This document shows, one piece after another, positions 1 to 12,800 of a stretch of DNA of 64,000 nucleotides. Source of the stretch: Choristoneura fumiferana (Eukaryota; Arthropoda; Insecta; Lepidoptera; Tortricidae); NCBI RefSeq assembly GCF_025370935.1, contig NC_133472.1:27018401-27082400 (forward strand). Direction: 5' to 3'. The notes under the pieces were generated by a model. The model was given only the letters and a program-made list of their open reading frames with translations. It ran no database searches and had not been told where the DNA came from. Both the position numbers and the translations under genes were made by a program. Each line of letters opens with the position of its first letter. The first letter of the stretch is position 1.

Positions 1-3000
1 CGGGAAAATTGACGTGTCATTTTTTTTTGATTGACTGGACTTAAGGCTGTAGCTATTTTGCAATTAAGTTCCATTTTCATTTCATAAGTTTCGTTTAGAA
101 ACGTGATTTTTTATTTTTGCAGTCCGTTATATGTTCATGTATTTTATAGCAATATGATTTTTTTGGGATTATTTTAACATTTTAAATCATGTTAGAATGA
201 AATAAACACTTATATATATGGCAGTTATAATTTGAGTCTGGTTAAATTTTAGTTGTCTTACGAATAAAACATTGATTTCTAGGAGTTTTTATTTCTTTTA
301 GGGCATGTTTGAAAAAAGCATACTATACAAGCCTCGGCGTGAAAGAACATATTATTATTGCCAGCCTCGTATAACTATCCGGCCTCGCTTCGCCCGGCCG
401 TCTATACATACTCAGCCTGCAAGCCTTTCTTTCCCGGCCTCTGCAGTAATGTACTATTAAACGTCTAAGTTTCAAATAATTTATTTATTTACTATTAGGT
501 CGATAAAGGACCGCTCTCAGTTAATGTAATTCTCGTATTCCGGAGTATGCCTAAGAGACTGCTCGATCGATTGTCATATTTATTATAACAGCTTCACCTC
601 ACCCTCACTTCCGTTCCGTCGTTGACGATAATGAACACTCCTCATCTAATAACATCTCAAGAGGGTTGTTATTCTGGATGATTGACAACATTTGCAAAAT
701 GTTTACCCTTGGTAACGATCGGATTGTTGAAGATTCAAGTAAATACATTGAGTACAGTCAGCTTTACTTCAGTACGGCACATGTTAGTTTTTGATGTTAA
801 TTTTACCGAAAAATGTTAGAATCAGTCGGAAATATTGAAATAAATCTTAATAATCTTCAATAATGACATGGAAATTAATTTCAAAACACATAGCTCGAAG
901 CTTAACCAAGCTTAAGCTTTACCAGTGTGCCCTTTTTCAATTTTAAAAATTTATAACATTAATAAAAAAGTGTTATTGTGTGATTTATTCAACTTTCGAC
1001 AGAAACTAAGGAAAACATTGAAATTTTAAGTCTGTAAGTACTATATTATGGAGATTGACCTACTTTAAAATGAAAATGTAAACCTTTTTCCTCCCTATCC
1101 CATGGGTATTTCTAGTGCAGTGCACTTCTCTGACCCTCGTAAATAAGTACGTCGCCCGCCGAACATCAGTTTCTACGCCCAGTGGTTTATGTTGTGCGTT
1201 TTCTAAGTCAATTAATATAAAAATTCTCTTACTTAATAGGAATTTAGTGACAACCTTTCAACACTTTTTAGTTCTTTAAACTATATTGTATATCAAACCA
1301 ATTTATAAAAAGTGTAAACAAACCGATTTCATCAAAATTCTTTTATAAACACCCACTGTTTTGAATCAATGACACATTTATCTATAATTCCTGTCTTTTA
1401 ACTAGAAGTCAAATCACCTTTTTCACTAAAATTCACTTGATTTTAATATTTAATTTACAATGGTGGAAAATTTTACATAGAATCGATTAATGCTCGATTG
1501 AATAAGCGATTTTTATTTAGGAACCTACTTAAAATTAAAAAAATAGTTACTTCTTTTTTAATTTAATAAATAGAGTTTGGATTTAAACCAAGTACTGTAA
1601 ATAATAAAATAGACAAAAATACTTTGATCTATTCAATTAATAAATTAATCGATTTACTGAACAGATTAATTAGTTTGCTAGGTTCTAGGTTTTGGTCGGG
1701 GTAATGGCATCTTTGTTTACACTTTATATAAATTGGATTTAAATAAAATATACCTTCTTGTATGCCAAATTTGAGGTATGTAAATATTCCCGTGGGAATA
1801 TCGAAAAAAAATTCAAGTTTCAGATGTTTCAGCTCGGCGATGATAAATCTGCCTGAATATATTACAAGCACAGGTATTTCGAAGCCACCGACTCCAATAT
1901 AGACTACATACGTAGTATTACATAGTGATCGTAACCATATATTTAAAAAAACAGAATTAGGTACCTAGCAGTAAGTTTGCGATGTACCTACATACGACCG
2001 GTCTGTTTACTACCTTCAGATGAAATTTGTAGGTACCTACATCCTCCTTCCAATGAAGTTCGTAAGTAATTAATAATAACCGCACCCTTTACATTATTAG
2101 CTACCAAAATAATTAAGTTTGTACGGTTGAATAAATTTGATAAATGTAAATAGGCACTCGTATCAGAAAATACCGATATACAGAAAATCGACGAGCACAC
2201 AATAAACTTCCGTGTGTTACACGTTACACCCACGTAAATAAAGTAATTCAAAAGAAGCCTTACCTACATTTAAATTTTCTTCTGAATGTTCGATGTAAAT
2301 ACAATAATAATTGTTTAATAACTAACTGAATGGAGGTAAAGCGGCTTAATTCTATGTGGGTGTTGAGTTAATTAAACTGAAGTTGTTTTTGCCAGCAATA
2401 CCTTTAAGGTATTTTATAATTTTAATGCGTAACCTATATTTTATTAAAATAAGCATAAATTAAGCATGGTGATGATAAGTAATTACCGCAGTAAAGTGAT
2501 GCTTGTACTCGAAACGCCAAACATAATATCATATCAAGTAAATAGACAACGTCGGTGCAAATTACTTTAGCTCTACTTTGCAGCAACGCACGGTGAACCG
2601 AGGAGAAGGTCGTCAAGGAAGTTAGCAAAACACGCCATAGAGGTACATAATTAAAAGCCTTCACACAGGACGTGACGCGCGCAAGCTAGCTCTTGGTACC
2701 AAGGGATATCTAACATGGATATAAACCATCATACCTATACATGACTACTAAATATATCAAAGGTATTCAACGACGGTTCTTCTAATTGAAAAGCAAGGTA
2801 CGTTGCGTTGAGAGTAATTTTTATTTTCTAAAATAACAGAGATGATGTTTTACTAATTCAAAACTTCAGATTTAATAGTACAAAATGGTTTGATGCTGAA
2901 GCTGATCTCTGGGGAGGTTTTCTGTGCTTCCAGCCAAAATTTTCACGGAACAGAGACAGAGGGTGGAATTACTAGGGCTGCCTCTGACCTCTACATTACA

Positions 3001-4000
3001 TATATTCGTGTGCTAATAAGTGTTATAAAGAGGGTCCTTAGAAATGATACAACCTTTTTTTGGTGAATTATTATTAAGTTAATTCGGCTTTTTCCTACCA
3101 TTTTAATAATATTTACGGGTAATAATACTTGTTTAGATATACCTACGTTTTGTTAACAAATAGTAGCTGCCTGCACATGTACAACTTCGTGAGCTCTTAA
3201 AAAAACCTTCGGATTTTAGAAGTATACTTCGGGTATTGACGATGACACGCGATTGTGATATGCGGTTCTGTTCTGTTATCAACTTGTAAAAAATTTCGAA
3301 CTTACTTTAAAAAGTTATGTAAAGAATAACCATCAGTACAAAATAAACCTTACTGTAATAATATTACGTTTATTTATCTTTTTCTAATTTTAATACAATA
3401 CGACTTTTTGTCATGATACAAATAAAACAAAATCAGCATTTTCGAATTCTTCCATCGGTTATTTAAATAGAGAACAACCCGCCTTCACACACTATTTTTG
3501 TTTGGAAGTATATAGAGCTGTTATACCGTGTCTAGTTCTCTTGGGTATGTCAAATTAATTTTTTTGGTCTGCTTTGCTAAATATCTTTTTAATGTAGGTA
3601 CTTTTCGAAATCCTCATTGCTTCTATAACTTGGTCTTGAAATTCATTACAATATTTACAATCAACACATTTCTTAAAACTTTTAGCTTAAAAAATATATT
3701 ATACGTAAGTGGTGGTTCTAACTGCTCTATTATAAATCAATGAAAACACAACGAGTGCACTCTTCGCGTGATGGATTGCTTCTAAGTCAAAAAGACAATT
3801 GTCATTTCCTACTACACGAATCCTTCCGATTTCCCCCGAAACCCGAAAGTTTTTATAAGAGCTCACGGATTGTGCGTATAAATAAGTAAGTTATGGAAGT
3901 TATGGATAAAGGTATTTAAGTAGGTACTTTAAACAGTATCAACTATCCTTGTACAATTATTGGTCTATTATGTAGGTAGCTATATTATTATTCCAAATTT
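1..4000. other. Upstream non-coding DNA
   Basis: AT-rich sequence upstream of the AIP3 gene. Open frames here are short (under 90 codons), rich in AT-type codons and show no recognisable domain. The only repeat I could define is the MITE at 1298-1736. A small GC-richer patch at about 330-450 repeats 'gcctcg' words and looks like a degraded transposon end. Nothing else is supported. Confidence 0.5.
1298..1736 (+). mobile_element. MITE with about 24-bp terminal inverted repeats, copy 1
   Basis: The left end reads ccaatttataaaaagtgtaa and the right end is its near inverse (ttacactttatataaattgg). The interior, including a run near 1630-1670 with 'ataaattaatcgatttac', reappears inverted at 51012-51547, which has the same ends. 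There is no coding capacity. Size, inverted ends and two dispersed copies fit a non-autonomous DNA transposon. The superfamily cannot be assigned because no clear target duplication is visible. Confidence 0.7.
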
Positions 4001-4650
4001 TCGTCATGAATGAAGAACGATCTTTTTTTACACAGGAAGAAAAAGTTTACATGTCGTTTATTGGTCCCGGTGCATCTATCAGCCCTGCTTTCGGGCGGCG
4101 TCGGTGTATCCGTCGCGCAAGGTCGACGGCCGCATCGATCGCCGACTACCCTCGCGCCTGTGCGGCACCGCATATATACCGCGCAACAGGCCATACCTAA
4201 CCTTCTCTGTGTATAGTCAAAATACTAGCCGGCTTTAGTCTCAAAGTGGGCGTCCGAAGGCGCAGACGGCGCCGGGGCTGTCGCCACGTGCAGCAAGTGC
4301 CACTCTAAACAACGCCACGCGATTCTCGCCGGCTCTCGAAACACCTCTAACTGTGATAACAAACACCAAGTAATGTTAAGTAGGTCGGGTTCTCAATTGT
4401 AAACTTCGCTAAGTCTTATACACCCTCAGAAACGTTTCGGGTGTAGTTGCGGCGTTATCTTGTTTTGGTTTGCGGTCGATGGCCATGGGAGTGGTTCAAC
4501 GGCACTAGGGTGGGCACGCCGGCAGATGGCGGTATGCGTGCGTCCACGTGAATCTTATTACAGCACTCGCTCTCCTCTCAGGGTACAACGGTGCATCAGT
4601 TCGCTTCTGCGCGCTGCATCCGAGTTGATAACGCTATGAGTTCCCGAGGG
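4001..4650. promoter_or_regulatory. GC-rich block, candidate promoter or 5' exon region
   Basis: Two GC-rich stretches (about 4060-4200 and 4240-4340) stand out against AT-rich flanks. They contain a TATA-like 'catatatacc' near 4170, an E-box 'cacgtg' near 4285, and an arthropod initiator-like 'tcagt' near 4598. Coding exons in this locus are also GC-rich, so a non-coding first exon of the downstream AIP3 gene is possible. No splice donor is compelling, and overlapping open frames on both strands look like by-products of base composition. Confidence 0.25.
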
Positions 4651-6590
4651 TGGAGGGATGTATAATATGTATATGGTTCAATAAAACAGCCATACAAAAC
4701 TCGACCGTCCTTCTTACAATGTAACATCTATAGTCAAATGCGCTATAATTAATGATAATGAATAGTCTTAATATTATTCATCTCTTGAACTAACATACTC
4801 ATAAAGCGTTAGGCTAACGTTGTATTTTAGCAAGTACTCGTAGGTAATCTAATTAGGACAAGTACCTATTTATATATTTATTAAAACTTAGACTCTTCTT
4901 TAGGAACGTCACTCACTTGCTGAAAATGTAAAAACTGTGAGCCCGAATTGCGTTGTTATGTTACCATTTTTGTGTTTATTTTACCATTTCCTGTTTGAAA
5001 CATGATCAGAAAAATAAAATTAAAATAAACAATGGTAATCATTGACTAATCAGCAAGCAACATTTATAAGAGAGCACACGGGGTTGTCAATAAAAGTCAC
5101 AGTGATACCCTACCCTACCCGTAAAGACGCACAAAGTCAAAGTAACAGAGAAGAGAGAGAGAGAGTTGCTTTACACAGTCCTTGAGCCATTTTAATATTT
5201 AAAAGCTAGCATCTTACGCTGAACCTTTAAGCGGCTTGTGGCTCACCTGAACAGGATTAATTACACTCTTACCACTCACTGAAACTTCGATAAACATTAT
5301 TTAGGAGCCGAAAATGTTTCTACAAAAGGCTTTTATTTCACTGATTACAAAATACGAGTACCTATAACGCTACAAACATTTTTTAAGTACCAGAAAAGGT
5401 ACAAAAATAATAAGTGGTCAACAAAATTAAAATTTTAGCAATATATTTTACTTTTGGCTCCATTGTAGAGATAACACCTAACTAATTATTGTAAGCTCAA
5501 AAATAATACATTTAATTTTAAATTACCTTCAAATAATAATTTAATTATAAACCAAAAAAGTGTCATTTTTTACACACTGAACAAAGCTCTGCTTCTCGGA
5601 TCTCATACTCTGCATAATATATGAATATGATGCAACTCTGACCTAACCTAACCCGTCAAAATAGTATCCCATCCATCACACACAACGCAAAGCACATTAA
5701 TTGGCTTGCTGAGCTGACATTAGGTGATAGTTAAAAATTAAAAAAAATGTGGGCTCATTTTTTATCAGTAGACAGCTAAATTCTAAAATATATTCTCAGT
5801 TGGTCAATATATATATATTCGTTCCCATAAACAAATTGCCTAACAGATACCTAGGTATGCACACAGGATTCTAGGTAAAGATTATGTTCCTATTAACGTA
5901 CTAATAAACATATACATTTCAGATTCTCGAAGAGGTGTTATACAATAATCGAAGTATGGTAGAGATATTGAAGAGTTTGTGAAAAGGTACACATGTTTTG
6001 TTTTGTCGGAAAAGTTCGTATTTATCTTGCATTCTCAACTAGCTTACTGAAGTTTACTGGAGCTCATTGAGACAGCAAGACAAAGACCTTATCCGACAAC
6101 ATACGATGGAAAAACATTATTCAATAGACCTGTATTAAGTAGTAAATAATTAAGTGATTTCGAATAGCACGGAGAAGTAGGTACTAAATTTGAATTAAAG
6201 TTTATTTGATAGCCATAGTATAACAAAAATACTGTTAACAGACATCCGGGCGATTAAAAGTACGACAAACTATTATGTTGTACGTACCCATTGAGGTGTT
6301 AAGAGACAACGAAAATGATTGTGTCACTGTAAATAATTCGTTTGTTATGCTACTCTTTTGAAAATCGGCCATAAACTAAAACATTTAGATACGTCTCGGA
6401 TTTTTGTTCCTGGACAGACGAAGAATATATAACCTTCGTGTTTCTCGGAAGAACATTTTTATTCCTTTGCAGTAATTTTCAAGTACTACTACCATCAAGA
6501 ATAAAACGAAAAAACCGGAATTGATTAAGCCAGTAACGCAATATTTAGTAAGTTTTGATAATTTATCCCCGCGCGGTGTCCCCACGGTGC
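4651..6590. other. Non-coding DNA, nothing recognised
   Basis: AT-rich sequence with a short GA run near 5147-5164. No exon, repeat family or structured element that I can support. Confidence 0.4.
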
Positions 6591-6782
6591 TCGCGAAGGC
6601 AGTTTGTGCTACAGAAAACTAGTACAATGAATCGTGTTCCTGCATAGTGAAGTGAAATTGTAAAATATGTTTGTCCCATATTGAAAATTATCTTAAAACC
6701 TGTATTGGATTTACTAGTTAAAGTTAAGTGCATATGACTTTTAAATGTACTTATTAAAGCAACTTGGGGTGTGTAATTGAAA
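6591..6782 (+). promoter_or_regulatory. Probable 5' UTR and initiator of the AIP3 gene
   Basis: A 'ggcagtttg' sequence near 6599 resembles the arthropod initiator. Between it and the start codon lie two very short upstream reading frames (ATG near 6637, six codons; ATG near 6668, five codons). The sequence just before the start contains an in-frame TAA two codons upstream of the ATG, so translation cannot start further 5' in this exon. The transcription start itself is inferred. Confidence 0.3.
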
Positions 6783-6876
6783 ATGTTAAGCCGGTGGAAG
6801 AGCAAGGACAAGTCTGAGAAGACAAGCAAGTCTTCCAGCTCTAGTGGAAAGAAGAAACGAAAGGGGCGAGAAAATG
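6783..6876 (+). CDS. AIP3 gene, exon 1 (start codon)
   Basis: Starts MLSRWKSKDKSEK and continues through a Ser run into KKKRKGREN, a very basic stretch that could bind membrane or nucleic acid. An in-frame stop lies two codons upstream, supporting this ATG. It ends in phase 1 at a consensus donor (GTGAGT), and the split glycine codon is completed by the exon at 18176. Confidence 0.8.
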
Positions 6877-9800
6877 GTGAGTGATGTTTTAATGGGGCAC
6901 TCATTATTATCTATGTATTTAATACCTTTAAACGAGCAATTCTTGTATATAATATATACTCAGAATCTCGGATACGGCTCCAACGATTTCGACGAAATTT
7001 GGCATGTAGGGGTTTTCGGGGATGACAAATCGATGTAGCTTGGTCTTATCTCTGGGAAAACGCTTATTATCGAGTTTTAGACCGAGCTAAGCTCGGTCGC
7101 CCTTACGTATTATAAACCCTAGTGGCAGCTGTTAAACTTGGGATAATGCTTGGCTAATGTCAAGCATAATGACATAATCTACGGTTTATTCTGCTCAGGA
7201 ACGTTAACGGTTAAGCAGTAGCAGCAAGAAAAAAATAAAGAAAAAGATAAAGAATAAAAATAATCAAGTAGGTAGATAATTTTAAAAAATACATTTACAG
7301 AAAATAGATTACATTACTTATTATTAAATTTATTATATTTATTTATTATTAAAACTGATTTAACTCCTTTCTAATTTTGTTTTCTGGATACACATTTTAA
7401 AAAGAAAATTTTGATAACACTACGCACGCACTGCGATAAAAAACGGGCGATTGGCTTGGCTGTAAGTTGTAATATAATGAGATGTGGGAGATGGTGGTCA
7501 ATCTGACGATACCTGTAGTTGTGCGTAAAGAGAACAAGAACCCTTTTTATTGAGTAAACCTTAGATTATATACATCATGATTGTCGCTGACACAAGCAAT
7601 ATGCGTTTATGTAGCAGTAAACTATTGTGTTACTGCTAAACACTGAAAGTGGCCAATTGCCATACGACACCTTCCCCGAAAGTCCCTTCACCCCCGGGGT
7701 GGCAGAAAAAAAAATTAAACGCATGTTACTTGTTTACAATTTTTTTTTAATTCCTGTAAAAAAACCTGAGACCAACTTTGCTATTCACATGCATAAGTTA
7801 CTTATTTTAGTTTAAACATGAAAAGAAAAAATAAAATTTACTGGGTAATTATTTCTGTATTTGTCCTAGTGTCACTTGTTACGTAAAATGATTAGGGAAA
7901 AAAAATCTAGACGTAAAAAAAATATAAAAATTGTAAAATAAAAATCTTTATCCATATCTCAATAACTTAATTATTCATCGTTGGCATATATCTATGTGCC
8001 TATTTATTATTAATTACTTCTTTGGTATTTTAGTATCGGTATTTTATATACTAATAACTAATGCCATAACTCGGAGTCATCTGCTCCTAATGTGTGTCTC
8101 TGCACACAACATAATGAGTACGCATTTGTGCGTCCCTTTAATATAATTTCTTTAATATAAATGGGTATTGTCACCCAAGGGCATGGTCACCCTATTAAAA
8201 AAAATACCTTGGCATATCAGGTCACCCATTTTGGTGTGCCTGTAATAGTTACGAGATACCGTTTAAGATTAAAATCTCCAATAGGATTTCACAGAGGACA
8301 CGGTAGTTCACACCATGATCAATCACTATGGACTGGTTCTCTAACTATAGTTTCAATATGTACCGTACCAAAATAAAACTATAAGACTTTATCAAGTAAA
8401 AAAAATAGTTGGTTAGTAAGTTATCAAATTTCATTCATTTTAAATTATAATGTTTAAAAACTGATGTGCCTGCGCTCGTCCTAGTTAAAATTTTGCTGAC
8501 GGGCCGTAACGTGCATTACCTTCGCACGGCGATATTACGAAACTGAATGTTTCGACCTAATTAAACAACGTGACACTAGAAATAAGTAAAATTTCAAATA
8601 TAGACTAGAAATAGTCCGTAAATGAGATGAAACTCTATATATAAACTACCTACTGTACAGCGACAATCCCTTATTTATATTAAAGGTACTTTCGTAAAAA
8701 AAAACATGCTTAAATTAATATTTATTTAAGTAATATAACGTGCAAAAATTATTAATATAGTATTCATTTTATGTAAATAACTCTATTAATTTTTACTCCC
8801 ACCAGGTTTCAAGGTGATCAGTCTTGATACTGGTTAAAGTATAAATCACTAGGATTAAACTGTGCAAAGATTACTTACTATTTTTAGTGTACTTTAAATA
8901 TTACTAATAGGAATTCCAAAAATTACTACATTTTAAACTATATTAACGTACTTTAAAAAAAAACATTAGATGAAAGACCAAATAAAAAACCTTTCGCCGT
9001 AAGCGGCAACAGCGTCGCTCGTGCTGGTAGCACGCAGCATCTTGGCTGCTGGCGCGGCGGCTGGCATCCGGGTCAGCGTCAGGCGTTTGGTGCAGCGGGA
9101 CAATGACACGGCGCGGCACGTGACTCGATGCTGCTCCGCATGGCACGAGGACTGCTGGTGATCGCGTTCATGGGCCGGGCTAACCCTGGACTCCCCGGAA
9201 CATGGGCCGGGATTTCCCTGGACACCTCTTGATTGGGCCGGGATAACCCTGGACACCTCTTCTTTCTTCGTTTTTCTTTCTTCTTACGGATTTTATTTTA
9301 TCTTTCTTATTTTAAGTATTTTAGTTTATTAAATTATTTCTTCATATTTATTTTTACTTCAATTTCTTCATTCTTCATTTTCATGTAGCTTTATTCTTTT
9401 CTCTTCTTACTTCATCTAATTTTATTCGCTTCTTCTTATTTCCTTCATTTCTTCTATTCAATAAATTCTTCATATTTAATGTAATTTTTTCTCTTCTCTC
9501 TTCAGTAATGTATTTTACTTTGTTGATCTTCATTCTTCACATTTGAAAGTCTGTCTTGAATTAGTTTACTTCATTATTATTTTATTTGCATATCTTCTTA
9601 ACTTTTTATTTTTTCTTCTTTTTCTTCATGATGTCTTCATTTATTATTTCTTCTTTTGATCACACGCACACACAGTCATGTGACGATTTCCTTGTGGTTA
9701 GTATCCTTTGGTTCGCAGTGGCAAGGTCGCCATGTAATATAAGGATGAGGTGGGAGGTGGTGGTCAATCAGACGATACCTGTAGTTGTGCGTAAAGAGAA

Positions 9801-12800
9801 CAAGAACCCTTTTTATTGAGTAAACCTTAGATTATATATATCATGATTGTCGCTGACACAAGCAATATGCGTTTATGTAGCAGTAAACTATTGTGTTGCT
9901 GCTAAACACTAAAAGTGGCCAATTACCATACTACAAAGTATAGGAATCCGAAAATTCCGCGATGGGATGATGGCCCGAGTTTAACATTAACCCGAGAATG
10001 AGAGGTATCGAACAGGGAAGTGTTATGGCGCCTACCCTGTTTGAAATCTACTTTACTGCTATGATATAGACTTTTATAAAACCTGCAGTAACCATCATGG
10101 CCAGTGTAAGATTATAAAAGCGTCTTTAATGTGTTAAGATTTAGAGCTAGGTACTAATAATTATTGTTATTATGGGTAAAAATAATTAGCGAGCTGTATT
10201 TATAATGAGTTGAAAATCCTAGTAGATGATTAAAATTGTAAAAAATAACTTAAGGAATTTTTAGAAATTCCCATGGAATAAGGATTCATAATCATAATTT
10301 ATATAAATCTATGATTTAGAATGACCATGTCTTTTATCTATTATTGCTGGACTCTTCTAATTTAGCATACAAGTAGATGATTACATTAATAAAAATTAAA
10401 CTCGGGGTTTTTCAAAACTCTGACGGCGGGATGAAGAATACAGGGGATTTTTATATATTTCCTTCAAAATGGCTTTCTCCATAACCATAACGACTAGAGA
10501 TGCAGGAAATTACTTAAAACTGAATTCATCGTAATTCCTGTGGGATAAAGCATAAATAGTCATTTATGCAACTGTATTATATTATACATAAGGGCCACTG
10601 AGACACGAGTGCGATCGAGTTTATGAAATTAGGCGAAGCCGAATGTCATAATAGATACGCATGAGTGTCTCAATGGCTGATTCTGAATAGTTGCATATTA
10701 CTTTTTCTACGAGCTCAAACATAAACAATTAATAAATAATGAATAACATAACGGAAAATAAATGAATTTTTCGATTTTAAAGGTAGCAAATTACTGCTCA
10801 CTTCCATTGCCGGCTGTTTTATTTCTGGCGGCGTCATCATTTCTGCATCACTTAATTCACCAAAGTCACACATTCTCACAGATATAAAATAGTTTAAATA
10901 TTAGTGATTAACTCTTTTATTTCTTTTAATTTTCAAGAACTCCGCAGCTCCCTGCAAAAGCAAAACAAATCCCGCTATTTTGAAACGTTTTTTTTATCAC
11001 TAATGGACCTTAGAATCATAGTAAAATATTATGATACGAGTACAGTTGCATAAATAACGATTTTTACCTAACAAGCTGTAGGTAAGTAGTTGTTATATGT
11101 ACTCGTACCATAGAGGCGCAATAAGAAGGGGTTATTGGAATTTGCCAAGGGGTATAAAACGAGATTTGATCTTAGATTTTTTCTCTTCTCAGACAAAGTC
11201 GCGGGCAAAAGCTAGTCACATATTAAACAGTTTGGGAGAATAAGTATTATAAGATGAAACGGTACATTCAGAAATCACATTTTGTGTCTAAATTTGATAT
11301 TCATGATTCTATATCCTACTACTTGCACTATTACTTATTTATTCTGTGATCCTAGTAAAAAAAGTATGCGAATTTCTGAAAATATATTTACTAGTTTTTT
11401 ATACTAGATACGTTCCTTTACTATATATCTGAGTAAAATCCTGAAAATTCTTCAGGATAAGGTATTTTACGGTCAAAGGAATATTCTTTAAGCATCTCTA
11501 TCTTGTTAACCCTGCGTTTTACGTATTGAATAGAATTAAACAGATTATAGGTTAATAATAGGTATAGTTAATTACGAATTCACGTAGGTACATATCTATC
11601 TTGAGAACGTCTTGCTGTACGTTATCTTTTATCTACCTGTTCAAAATAAATATTTTGACTTTCACTTACTTTAATAATAAAATATCATGAATTTATATTT
11701 TTTCCACATTCACATCCAACTCCAGCTCCTCTGAGAAGGCCTCCATTATAACCCACTATTAAAACTCACTATGGAACATTTAGGTACCTACCGAATCAGA
11801 ATTTACAGGACTTTATTTGTTTCAGAAGATGACTGGCATGGAGATGGATCACGTATTGATGGTGAGTGGCTTCATTGGTGGATAGAACTTAGAACTAGAC
11901 GCCAGAAGTTAAATGACATTGTCATTGTCAAACTTAGAAATAGATATAAAATACATGTGTTTTTTAATGATACTCGTAGGCTTGATAGTATAGTCTACGT
12001 AGTTTCTTAGGGTAACGTAATAAGAGGATGCTCGAGAGGACTGTTACTAAGTCCGCTTATCTGTCCGTCCGTGCGTCTGTCTGCCCGTTCCTCTGTCACG
12101 GAGGTCTATCTTTCGAACCGTCATAGGCAGAAACTTGAAGTGCAGATACCTACACAACAAATATTTTGTGGCAACTTTTTTCACTAACACTTTTGTGTTC
12201 TACATTGTGATTCTTAAGGAGAAACCAATTATGAGAAATGCTAACAATGGATTTAAAACACTCTTGCTTACTACAAGAGAAATCCATGTGAGTAAATATG
12301 TTATTTTTGACAAAGTATTCATATCAACCCATGCAATAAAGACGTATCTAAAAGTGAAAAAAATGATGCCTAGTTGCTCGTAGGGCCCACGAGATATATA
12401 ACACTCAGAAAACTTAAGATACTTGGTAACTTACATCGTGATTTTAGCAAAATCTTCATTCTGCATAGTACAGTTATACAATATAACTGATGTAGTTAAA
12501 TTAAATCTCATTGTCGCATTAGCGGCATGCCCAATCACGAAAAATATGAACCGACTAGTTTCAGAACTTCCAGAATGGGCCGGATTACGTACTGAACTAT
12601 AAATAAAGTTGAGAGTATCGGTTTGTGTTCTACTTCAATACACGACCATGCTTCGTTTGGGAGTGTACGCGGGTCGCTGTTCGGCAAAACTATTTTACTC
12701 GCTGGGCGCACGCGCGCAATCCATTATTAACCAAACAGATCATGTTTATATGATTCGAAATTAGTAAGACAGATTCCTCTCATTTTATTATTTAGTGTTG

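Noticed and set aside
8943..9256. Two overlapping minus-strand frames (67 and 96 codons) in GC-rich DNA
   Set aside because: They overlap in different frames, run across the tandem units, have no recognisable domain and no splice context; composition alone explains them.
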